Made by a program: the position numbers and the translations under genes. 61,057 nt of DNA from Anaerolineae bacterium (GTDB lineage Bacteria; Chloroflexota; Anaerolineae; Promineifilales; Promineifilaceae): positions 1 to 61,057 of the forward strand of contig JADLAX010000009.1 of assembly GCA_020848035.1 (NCBI GenBank), in the 5' to 3' direction. The number at the start of each line of letters is the position of its first letter. The first letter of the stretch is position 1. Of the stretch, positions 17,059 through 25,346 are shown one piece after another. The notes beneath the pieces are model-generated. The model saw nothing but the letters and a program-made list of their open reading frames with translations. It made no database searches and was not told where the DNA came from.

Positions 17059-20000
17059 CTAAAATAGCGACAGCTGCCCATCGTTTTTCTTAGGGGTTTT
17101 CTTTGGTTTATTTTTTGCCTTTGGCTTTTTGCTTTTTTTGTCGTGGAGGCCGAGTTTGACTTCTTCTTCGTAGCGCTGGTGGTTGAGCTGGAGGAGGCGG
17201 GTGAGCACCTCGCGGCGGGCGGGTTCGCTAATGGTGTAGCGTACGCCCTGAGCCGTTTCGTGGAAGCCGTGGCCCAGGTCCAGGTCTTGCCAGCCGTAGG
17301 CGACGGCGACAGCGTTGTCCATTTCCACGTGGAGCTGGCGCAGGTGGGCGATGTCGTTTGCCATTTCTTCCTGGTCGTGGAAGCGGTTATAAGTTGCAGT
17401 CAGACCTTCTTGCCGCTCCAGCATAAGAAGACGTCGATGCTCATGATATTTTTCGCCAACAAGATTCAGCGAATTTCTATTTCTAGATGTGATTTGAGGA
17501 AATGGATAGGTTTGAAAAACATCTGTTGGTGAATAATTTAGATCTTGTTTGAGAGTAGAACTGTATTTCCATGCCCAATGGTAGTGGAACGATGACTGTA
17601 GTACCGCAAAATATTCGGCATCTTCATAAGCGAATACAACTAGCCGATGAGCATAAACCAATCCAGGATCGACAAATGCAAAGGCTACTGTCTTGCTTAC
17701 GATTGTTAAAACTAGAATTCTTCTTAACGGTCTTATCGTTTCGTAAAGGTGTTCCCTAGGCCGTCCATATTGCCACCACTTTCTTGAATATATCCCCTTC
17801 TTTTTAATTCGCTCAGGGTAGACATGTTTTCTAACGATCTCCATGCAGTCTGGGTAAGTTTCAGCCTCATTCAAGGACCATGTAAAGAAATTAATTATCC
17901 ATCGACTCGGTTTTTGTTCTGGATGGCTGTTCAAATCCTGCCCAACTAAATACGGAAAAAGAACTTCTGAATTCTTGTTGTCTTTATTAATTAATTTGTG
18001 AGCATCATTAGGCTCCAATAAAAAACCCAAGCCCAAGACATATGTTCCGATATGGCTTTTATCGTCATTTTGCCTCAAATTTTTGGGCTGACCTATAAAT
18101 TCTTGGGTATCCAACAAGGATGTAATCCGTTCAACAAAATTACCGTCTAACCAAAATGGCGGCTTGATGTTCATTTTTGCTATGTGAACTATGTTGACCA
18201 CTACTGCTGCTTCTCCAGGCCACGGTTGATCGTTAACTGCCCGGAAAAATGTACCTCCCGATTTAGCTATTGAATCTAAGCCTGTCCGCCTAGTATCACC
18301 TTGAGCAATTGTGTTTGTAGCAATTAACCCCAAGGTCCCATGTTTCGAGAGTAATCTATACCCATGAAGAAAGAAGAAGGCGCTTAAATCTGCATTACCA
18401 CTGGAGCCAGAATAAAAATATGATAAAGTTGCCCTATAGCTATCTCCAAGTTGTTCCCGAATTCTTTTTCCTCCAATAAATGGTGGATTCCCCACAAAAG
18501 CACTAAACCCACCAGCAGCAAACACCTCCGGAAATTCAAAATGCCAGTGAAAAGCAGGCAGCACCTGCGCCACTTTTACCGCCCGCGCGGCCACCGGGTC
18601 CTGCCAGTCGCGCCCCGCCACATAATCCAGCAGGCCATTGGCCAGTAATGCATCCTGTTCGCTCTGGTTCAGATCATCTAGCAGTCGTGCCCCCACGAGC
18701 AGGTCGCAGCCCAGCTTGATTCTGGCTGTGGCCCGCTCTGCATCCGCCAGCAGCCGCGCCTTCTCCTCGGCATCGCGCACGTCGCGCACTTCAAAGTTTT
18801 GCAGCGCCTGCCGCTTTTCTTTGGCTTCTTCTACCAGCCTGCGGTTCTCCTGCTCAAACAAGGGCATTGCCGCCTCCCGCAGCCCATGTGACCAGCGTAA
18901 GAACATCTCCTCATCAGCCCCAATCAGGGAATCTCCATGCTTCAGCGCGTGGTCCAAAAAGGTAAAGGGGCGGTTTTTGTCCAGCGTCACCAGCCACAGT
19001 GACAGCTTGGCCATCTCCACCGCCAGGTGGTTTTTATCCACGCCATACAGGCAGCGGTCGGCCACCAGCCGCCGCGCCAGCACCAGCCGCTCTTCATCAT
19101 TATCGGGCAGTATCGTCTCGTTGGGGTCGCCGCTGGCTGGTTTGCCCTCGGGGGTAATCTGTAATCGGTTACCGGTGGTCGGTAATCCGTCCTCAGTCTT
19201 CATTGGATTACCGCTAACCGTTAACCGCTTACCGGTCATATCCCACGCTTCCACCAGCCGCTCAGCCAGGTAGCGGTCCGCCTGCACCAGGAAGGCACCG
19301 CTGCCCATCGCCATATCACACACCCGCAGCGCCAAAATTTCGGCAGGGGTGCGCAGCTGCCATTTCTCTCGCGGCCAGCCTTCGGCCGGGCCAATGTACA
19401 CCAGCGGCTCCAGCGTGTGCTGCACAATCGGCTCTGTCAGGCTGCGCGGCGTGTAGTGGGTGCCGGTAGCGCGGCGGGTGGTTCCGGCCGTTACGTACAC
19501 GCTGTCCGCCGGAATCACCACCGGATAGGCGTAATCATCCTCTCGCACCAGCCCGGCCCAGGGCAGCACGCGCCGGTACAGGACATCGTTGTTACCGCAG
19601 GCGATCCGTAAGCGGTTATCGGTCATCGGTGTATGGTTATCGGCTGTCAGGCTATTGCGCAGCGCGGAGCGGGAACGGCCGGTTTCCTCCTGTAAAAAGT
19701 CCAGCAGCTTATCCAACTGTGTCTCAGCCACGTCAGCCCACGGATTACCGTTCACGGCTAACCGATTACCGTGCACCAAATTCTCCAACTGTGCCAGCGG
19801 CACTTCCGGTTCTTTATTTTGCGTCCCGGCCAGCCCCAGCACCGGCTCGGTGGCCCGCGTCGCCTCGTGATCAAGCAGCCCTTCATACACATGGCCAATC
19901 TGCTCAATATCCAGCGCCCGGAAACTCAGACGGCGCGCTTCCGCCAAGCTCCCGCCTCGGGAGCCGCCGCCAGGCACCTTCACCTGCAAAATTTGCAGCG

Positions 20001-21249
20001 CTTCCAGCAGGTGCAGCGTTGTGCGGTTGTTAATCGGCAGGGGATCGGTCATCGGTGAGCGGTGGCCGGTCATCGGTGAGCCTGTTTCTGACGGAGCACC
20101 GTTTATGGGTAACCGATGACCGCCCCGCCGTCCTTCCAAAAAGGGAAAGCGATCCGGGTCGAACAGGGAGCCGCCGTACGCAGGCAGATTCATATTCTCA
20201 TGATGCACCCCGCCAAACACCACGCGGAAGGTAGCCAGCAGGCGGCTCCAGGCGTCAAAGCCGCGCTCCAGCACCTCTTCACCGTGCTGGTCGGCCTGGC
20301 TGCGCAGCTGCGCTCGCAGCGTGCTGATGGCGTAATACTGATCGTAGATAGGATCACCCAGCAGCAGCAAGCCCCGCTCCTCGGCCGAGAGCAAAAAGAC
20401 CAGCCGCATCATCACCGTCAGGGCCGCTTCATACAGCCGCTCCTCGGTCACGCCAATCAGCAGCGTACGCCCCCGGTCCTGGTCGGCCCGGTCAATCGCC
20501 TGCACCAGAATCTCCACCGCCCGGCGCACCTGGTACCCCAGCTGGTCGGTCACTTCGTGCTGGTCTTTGGCGCTCGCGTCCAGCATGGCCGGCAGTGTTT
20601 GCGCCTCCGGCACGCCAAAAAAGCGGCTCACGCCCAGCAAGCTGCGGAAGGCGCGCAGGGTCAGCCGTTCTTCCAGCCATAGCCCGGCATACCAGCTGAT
20701 GTACCCGGTTGTTTCACCTCGTTTGGCCTGTACCAGCAGCCACTGCTCGCCGTTGGTCACCAGCCCCAGGCGAATCTCCGTGCTGTGCAGCAGCTCCATC
20801 ATCCGCGTCGCCGGAGATGCTTTCCAGGGCAAACCTGGTACCGCTTTGTTCAAATCCTGCACTACGGGGTATGTCTGGATGAGCAGTTGGGGTTTGTGGC
20901 TGTCGGGATCCACCACCATGCGATCCGGCCGAATCGTTTCGCCATGTTCTGGCAGCGTCGCCTTGATACTTTCTGGGATGGCCTGCCCTTCGGCCAGAAC
21001 GTCGGTGGGCAGTCCCAGGGATTGCTGCAAGACAAAATCAAGCCACGCTCGATGAATGGCTGGTTCTGGGGTTAATCCGCCCTGGTTGTCAGCCCACTCT
21101 TCATAGGCGGCACGAAGCTGTTGCACGTGGTCCGGGTCGTCCGCGTCCAGTCCCTGGGGGAACGCCTCCAGTAGTACCGGCATGCTGAGAAACGGGCCGG
21201 AAATTTCCATGAGTGAGAGCCATTCGGCATGGTGTCGGGCGATAGACAT
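17059..21249 (-). CDS. drmMI: DISARM adenine methyltransferase DrmMI
   Basis: 1396 residues. SAM motif I is CDMAMGSGAFLVQ (about residue 645) and the catalytic motif IV is VGNPPFIGG (about residue 920), the mark of N6-adenine methylases of the PglX/type IIG kind. The C-terminal third should read the target sequence (YSPTDVFQTYPFPQI) and ends in a Lys-rich tail (KKSKKPKAKNKPKKTPKK). Methylation would mark self DNA for the DISARM system. Four low-complexity insertions rich in GNRL, MTDH and PMTD words interrupt the first half in frame (see the repeat entries). The reading frame is intact. No copy of ACGGCCGT occurs in these 4.2 kb, unlike drmA, drmB and drmD. Confidence 0.92.
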   Translation of the reverse strand: MSIARHHAEWLSLMEISGPFLSMPVLLEAFPQGLDADDPDHVQQLRAAYEEWADNQGGLTPEPAIHRAWLDFVLQQSLGLPTDVLAEGQAIPESIKATLPEHGETIRPDRMVVDPDSHKPQLLIQTYPVVQDLNKAVPGLPWKASPATRMMELLHSTEIRLGLVTNGEQWLLVQAKRGETTGYISWYAGLWLEERLTLRAFRSLLGVSRFFGVPEAQTLPAMLDASAKDQHEVTDQLGYQVRRAVEILVQAIDRADQDRGRTLLIGVTEERLYEAALTVMMRLVFLLSAEERGLLLLGDPIYDQYYAISTLRAQLRSQADQHGEEVLERGFDAWSRLLATFRVVFGGVHHENMNLPAYGGSLFDPDRFPFLEGRRGGHRLPINGAPSETGSPMTGHRSPMTDPLPINNRTTLHLLEALQILQVKVPGGGSRGGSLAEARRLSFRALDIEQIGHVYEGLLDHEATRATEPVLGLAGTQNKEPEVPLAQLENLVHGNRLAVNGNPWADVAETQLDKLLDFLQEETGRSRSALRNSLTADNHTPMTDNRLRIACGNNDVLYRRVLPWAGLVREDDYAYPVVIPADSVYVTAGTTRRATGTHYTPRSLTEPIVQHTLEPLVYIGPAEGWPREKWQLRTPAEILALRVCDMAMGSGAFLVQADRYLAERLVEAWDMTGKRLTVSGNPMKTEDGLPTTGNRLQITPEGKPASGDPNETILPDNDEERLVLARRLVADRCLYGVDKNHLAVEMAKLSLWLVTLDKNRPFTFLDHALKHGDSLIGADEEMFLRWSHGLREAAMPLFEQENRRLVEEAKEKRQALQNFEVRDVRDAEEKARLLADAERATARIKLGCDLLVGARLLDDLNQSEQDALLANGLLDYVAGRDWQDPVAARAVKVAQVLPAFHWHFEFPEVFAAGGFSAFVGNPPFIGGKRIREQLGDSYRATLSYFYSGSSGNADLSAFFFLHGYRLLSKHGTLGLIATNTIAQGDTRRTGLDSIAKSGGTFFRAVNDQPWPGEAAVVVNIVHIAKMNIKPPFWLDGNFVERITSLLDTQEFIGQPKNLRQNDDKSHIGTYVLGLGFLLEPNDAHKLINKDNKNSEVLFPYLVGQDLNSHPEQKPSRWIINFFTWSLNEAETYPDCMEIVRKHVYPERIKKKGIYSRKWWQYGRPREHLYETIRPLRRILVLTIVSKTVAFAFVDPGLVYAHRLVVFAYEDAEYFAVLQSSFHYHWAWKYSSTLKQDLNYSPTDVFQTYPFPQITSRNRNSLNLVGEKYHEHRRLLMLERQEGLTATYNRFHDQEEMANDIAHLRQLHVEMDNAVAVAYGWQDLDLGHGFHETAQGVRYTISEPARREVLTRLLQLNHQRYEEEVKLGLHDKKSKKPKAKNKPKKTPKKNDGQLSLF
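19144..19240. repeat. short GGTTACCG/GGTAATC repeat inside drmMI (1)
   Basis: A cluster of words such as TAATCGGTTACCGG, CGGTAATCCG, GGATTACCGC and ACCGTTAACCG, partly inverted with respect to each other. It encodes an insertion of GNRL and SGNP type between motif I and the following helix of the methylase. Confidence 0.75.
19600..19651. repeat. short GGTTATCGGT repeat inside drmMI (2)
   Basis: Contains GCGGTTATCGGTCATCGGTG and GGTTATCGGCTG. It is translated as TADNHTPMTDNRLRIA. Same word family as the other clusters. Confidence 0.7.
19736..19780. repeat. short GATTACCG repeat inside drmMI (3)
   Basis: Contains GGATTACCGTTCACGG and CTAACCGATTACCGTG. It is translated as HGNRLAVNGNP. In frame. 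Confidence 0.65.
20030..20125. repeat. short TCGGTCATCGGTGAG repeat inside drmMI (4)
   Basis: Two direct copies of GGTCATCGGTGAGC about 30 bases apart, plus GGTAACCGATGACCG in the opposite sense. It is translated as words such as MTGHRSPMTDPLPINN. In frame, just before the methylase domain. Confidence 0.75.
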
Positions 21250-21252
21250 AGG

Positions 21253-22035
21253 TTATTTCCTAAGCGCTTTTGGTTTGGGTGCGGTTTCGGCAATATCGTG
21301 GTGACCGGCAAAAACGGCAAAGCCGTACTGTCGCAAACATTCTGAAAGTTCTCTTTCAGTCTCAAGAGCCTCTTGCCTGGACATGTCGTTTCGATTTAGA
21401 TGTGAATAAATGAGGGGAATCAAACAGATACCCTGGTCATAAACGTATTCGCTTCCTAGCTTTCCATATCTATGATTACCTAACCGTTCCCGCGGTGTGT
21501 ACTGCGACATGCCGACGTAGACGCAAGGCATTTTCGGATTATGGTTGCGGTTCAAGGCGCGATAACGAATCTGCAGCGCTGTTTCGCTCAGCAGAATAGC
21601 ATACACGCAGTAATTTGAAATTTCACGGTCGCGTGGTCCATCTTTGAGTAAGCGGCCACGGGTAAATGGGTACATGCCCAAAGTTATGCGTAGTCCCTTA
21701 AAACGTTCAAATCCTTCTTTATTTATCTGCGTCACCGCGGATGGACTGGCACAGGCCAATTCGCAAAGATCGCGAAGGCGGATTTTGCCTCTTTTAGTCA
21801 ATTGATATTGACTTTCTATTCGTTCGACGTAACCCGCATCCGGTAAAAAGAATTCTAAGTCCGTGGTTAAGCGAGAGGTGTTTTGGCGAAAATAGCGACG
21901 CTCTCTGATGTTTTTCAGAATATCTCTTTGCTCTGCACACCCCTGACAATCATAAATGGATGTTAGCAGAACAAGCTCGTGAATTGCCTGTTCACCCAGT
22001 TCAAAGTACCAGGGAATCTCAGATTGTAGTTTCAT
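21253..22035 (-). CDS. GIY-YIG nuclease with N-terminal winged helix
   Basis: 260 residues. Residues 1-120 look like a DNA-binding winged-helix part (a Cys pair in YDCQGCAEQ; RLTTDLEFFLPDAGYVERI, QYQLTKRGKIRL). The C-terminal part matches GIY-YIG: CVYAILLSE (143-151), CVYVGMSQYTPRERLGNH (171-188, with Arg184 and His188) and the catalytic-type Glu in ALETERELSECL. The gene overlaps the upstream membrane-protein gene by four bases and lies three bases from drmMI, so it is firmly part of the operon. It is not one of the standard DISARM genes known to me. Start ATG 22035. Confidence 0.75.
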   Translation of the reverse strand: MKLQSEIPWYFELGEQAIHELVLLTSIYDCQGCAEQRDILKNIRERRYFRQNTSRLTTDLEFFLPDAGYVERIESQYQLTKRGKIRLRDLCELACASPSAVTQINKEGFERFKGLRITLGMYPFTRGRLLKDGPRDREISNYCVYAILLSETALQIRYRALNRNHNPKMPCVYVGMSQYTPRERLGNHRYGKLGSEYVYDQGICLIPLIYSHLNRNDMSRQEALETERELSECLRQYGFAVFAGHHDIAETAPKPKALRK

Positions 22036-25000
22036 ATTGGCTTCTCCGATCCCTGGAAGGTAAATACCCTATTTACTTCGTTCTGCTGTGGATTGGAAAA
22101 CGCGCTTTGGTTGGCCGGTACTTGAAGGTTGCTTGTTGAGGGCGGCAGTAATTTACTGAAAATATCATCTCGAACACTTTCTAAACCTCGATACCTATCC
22201 TGTAGATAGTTTTCCGATAATGCAGCCACATCTTCTACCGATTCAATGACCCGCGTGATGACGGGACGATTCGCGTAATATTGTTGACCATGCCACACAG
22301 TCCAAAAAGCGAAAATAACAAGCATTACAACGGATAAACGTCGCCACCCCATACTCAAGATGAACCGGGCTAGAAGGACGATGCTCAACACAAAGGCAGC
22401 TGCGGCCAAAATTAAGGCTACAATACCAGCCTCCCGCACCGGGTCTGGCCACAAGAGCAGTTCCTGCGCAGTGGTCACCAATATCTCAGTTAGAAGAAAG
22501 GTCAAAGCGGCCTGAACAGCCTTACGAAAAGCTTTCTTACCATCATCCTTGGGGCGGGCAGCCAAAGCCTTGCGCAGTCGTTCGAATTTTGGCAACTTGA
22601 ATTTGTTAAAAACAGCGAGGCCAAACAATATGGTCACTGGCACTGTAGCACAAAGAGAATCTATAAGCGCCAACAGCTGCTGAATCTCATGCCACAGCTG
22701 ATTGAATGGGGCTAAAACCGGATCTAGCCAACTCAGTACAGCAGACCATAAATTGTCCAGCAATACATCAGCCATAGAGGTTAACCATCCGATAATATCT
22801 ATGGTTGGCAATTCAATTTCCTGGGTAACAGCGTAACGGAGTTCAACAGGTGGGCCAAATGGGACGTCGTTATGGTGCAACTGCCAGGTTGATTGATAGG
22901 TGTCCAGGGGAACGTTGGCCAAGTCAGTATCAATTTGCCCCGTGATGGAAAGTCGCAAGGAAGCATTTTCCCCTGAAGCAACTGGTTCAAGCAGGAGAAT
23001 GCGGTCGGAGGCCCCAGGAGCATCCCCATCTATCTGCACCAACTCAAATCGGTTGGACTGGTCCCAGGTAAGTTTAGAGGTGTTGTGAAAGACAAAGGTG
23101 ACAACGGCCGTTTCATTTGGCTGGAGAACAAATGCACCGACGCCAGTTTGGCCAAATTCTGTTTCTGGTAAAACCGTATCAATATGTTTAGCAGTCGCAA
23201 TGGTTGTGACCGGTTCATAAGCGCTCAGAGTGCTATAGAGAAACAGCCCTTTCATTGTCTCCGGGGCCAGTGGTGTCCCATTGTAGGGTACATGAGTTCC
23301 ATTTAAGTAATCATCATGAAACATGCTAAAGTGCAGGTGGGCAGTCTCAGGTGGGTTAGAATAGCCGGTTGCGCCAGTAACGCCCAAACAGTCACCTGCT
23401 TGTACCGGCTGCCCCGTTGTTACTCGGCATTCTTCTGGTACTGTTGCAGGATCTTTTAAATGGGCATAAAAGGAATGATAGGTCTCCCCTTCGGTCGTAT
23501 CGTGCTTGATTTGCACATAATACCCAAAACCTTCCGATGGAACGTTTTCTTCATACCAGCGGGCTTGCTGTACAACGCCATCTGCAACGGCCACGACATT
23601 TAATCCCTCGCTATCAAAATCTAGGGCACAAAGATCCTGCTTTAGGTGCAAGGGCGGAGAATTGTAAACACTACCAAACGTTTTTAACTGGTTTCCACCG
23701 GCCTCTATTGGCAGCACGAGATTAAGTCCTACATCTACGGCCGTTTTGTCACATCCGCTTGGGGCTGAGGATGTTTCTTCTCCAAGATTGACATGGTCGG
23801 TCACATTCGCTGTAGGGGTTTGGTAGGGACCTACGGCCGCTTGATCAGCAAACACAACGCCGACGGGCCAACCGGCCCATCCTAATTTTAAATATGATGA
23901 GCTTTGAGGTGCCTGATATTCAATAACAAATTTGTGACTACCTGGACCAAAAAAATTGGTGAAGTTCACGTCATCTTCTTCCCCTGTCCAAGAATCATAG
24001 ACAATATCGTCATTGATTGTGATCCGAACCTTGCCACTGGAAGCTACCACAAATTGCTGCAAACCAAACGTATCGATGTCTTCCTGGGTAAATCTAATTG
24101 AATAGGTATCTGAGCTAACAAAGGGAGCCGGTGAACCGTTCTGCCAGTCAAAGAGCCAATCTTCTTCAAACCGCACATATGCCGGATTACCTTCTAGATT
24201 TGGATTAGCAAAATATTCAGTCCGTATATTCTCCTGGGCTGATGCAATCTGGGCAGAATCTTCAGTTTCATTCCAAATTATGGACGTTTCGGCAAAGTCA
24301 GCTCGCCAAATGGCGCCGCCAAACGGGGTTGAAAAATAAATATATGTATCAATCTTAGGTAAACCAAGTGCTTCGATGCCCCCCTCTTCCTGATAAACTT
24401 GCCAAATCGGCCCCCATAAGGCAATAGGAGGTTGGCCATCTGGGGCCATAATAGATCCCCCGTCAAATTGTTGCCACCAACCAGCACTTCCAGGAAGACG
24501 TGTAGCTCTATCTGTCGGGTTACCCAGGGGGCCTTGCGAGCCAAACATTGCAATATATTTATCAACTATACGCTCGTGTACAACGATATTGTTGGTTGGT
24601 GCATTGGCATGAGGCGAAATAAAGACAAACTGCTTGATGCTATTGAACCCTCCGTTACCTAATAAATTATCCTCAATAGGAATGTTAGTCCCTGAGTTTG
24701 CTGTATTCTTTCCCGCCCAAGGGTCATTGATTCGATATGTATCGCCATCTTTACCTACAATGACTACATAGTGACGTTCATTCAAGTAGGCAATAACAGG
24801 CTCGCCGTCCAGCAAGGACTGGTCAACACGCTCTTGGAAATTGGCTGGTGTACTTGTGTTAATTCGCTGAATGCTTTTTAGAATACCGTCGCCAACTGCG
24901 TAAATTGTTTCTGGTTTTTGGATAATATCCCAAGCAAGATAAGCACCTGAAAAACCATCTTCTTCAATAAGCGTTTCATTTAGTTCTACAAGATTTGTGT

Positions 25001-25346
25001 CGACGCCGTGATAACGAAAAACCATGGCCAAAGAAGCAACACCACAACCATATTCCCAAAGCTTTGAGGTTGAATTCCCCAGCGTAATAGGTGACATTAT
25101 TTGGCTTCCGTCACCATCAACCGGTTTGAGATCAGTCTGTGAAAAAAAAGGTACGTCCAGTGAAACAGATACATCTACTCCTTGGGCTATCGCCAATTTG
25201 TTATTTAAAGGACGATAGAATACTGCAAAGGCAAACGCAAGTATCAAAAATGCGAAGAAGAACAGCCGTTGCCGATCTATTCGGTAAACCAAAATTTTTG
25301 ATAATTTACCTCTAGACTTTAATAAGTTATGCATGGCATCACGCAA
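22032..25346 (-). CDS. multi-domain membrane protein: C39-like protease, LGFP, PA14, M23, Ig
   Basis: 1104 residues. A short cytoplasmic start and a membrane helix (about 28-44) lead to an outside part. It has a C39-like papain fold with Cys101 (EYGCGVASLAMV), His192 (ERHYVVIVG) and Asp208 (YRINDPWAG), then LGFP-like repeats (about 255-345), a PA14-like sandwich (about 375-505), an M23 peptidase with AHLHFSMF (about 667), and an NBR1-like Ig domain (about 725-830). At least three hydrophobic helices follow (about 970-1030 are clearest). It would span the envelope and could cut peptidoglycan and peptides. The start overlaps the drmD stop by eight bases and the stop overlaps the next gene by four, so it is translationally tied to the DISARM operon. 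Confidence 0.8.
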   Translation of the reverse strand: MRDAMHNLLKSRGKLSKILVYRIDRQRLFFFAFLILAFAFAVFYRPLNNKLAIAQGVDVSVSLDVPFFSQTDLKPVDGDGSQIMSPITLGNSTSKLWEYGCGVASLAMVFRYHGVDTNLVELNETLIEEDGFSGAYLAWDIIQKPETIYAVGDGILKSIQRINTSTPANFQERVDQSLLDGEPVIAYLNERHYVVIVGKDGDTYRINDPWAGKNTANSGTNIPIEDNLLGNGGFNSIKQFVFISPHANAPTNNIVVHERIVDKYIAMFGSQGPLGNPTDRATRLPGSAGWWQQFDGGSIMAPDGQPPIALWGPIWQVYQEEGGIEALGLPKIDTYIYFSTPFGGAIWRADFAETSIIWNETEDSAQIASAQENIRTEYFANPNLEGNPAYVRFEEDWLFDWQNGSPAPFVSSDTYSIRFTQEDIDTFGLQQFVVASSGKVRITINDDIVYDSWTGEEDDVNFTNFFGPGSHKFVIEYQAPQSSSYLKLGWAGWPVGVVFADQAAVGPYQTPTANVTDHVNLGEETSSAPSGCDKTAVDVGLNLVLPIEAGGNQLKTFGSVYNSPPLHLKQDLCALDFDSEGLNVVAVADGVVQQARWYEENVPSEGFGYYVQIKHDTTEGETYHSFYAHLKDPATVPEECRVTTGQPVQAGDCLGVTGATGYSNPPETAHLHFSMFHDDYLNGTHVPYNGTPLAPETMKGLFLYSTLSAYEPVTTIATAKHIDTVLPETEFGQTGVGAFVLQPNETAVVTFVFHNTSKLTWDQSNRFELVQIDGDAPGASDRILLLEPVASGENASLRLSITGQIDTDLANVPLDTYQSTWQLHHNDVPFGPPVELRYAVTQEIELPTIDIIGWLTSMADVLLDNLWSAVLSWLDPVLAPFNQLWHEIQQLLALIDSLCATVPVTILFGLAVFNKFKLPKFERLRKALAARPKDDGKKAFRKAVQAALTFLLTEILVTTAQELLLWPDPVREAGIVALILAAAAFVLSIVLLARFILSMGWRRLSVVMLVIFAFWTVWHGQQYYANRPVITRVIESVEDVAALSENYLQDRYRGLESVRDDIFSKLLPPSTSNLQVPANQSAFSNPQQNEVNRVFTFQGSEKPI

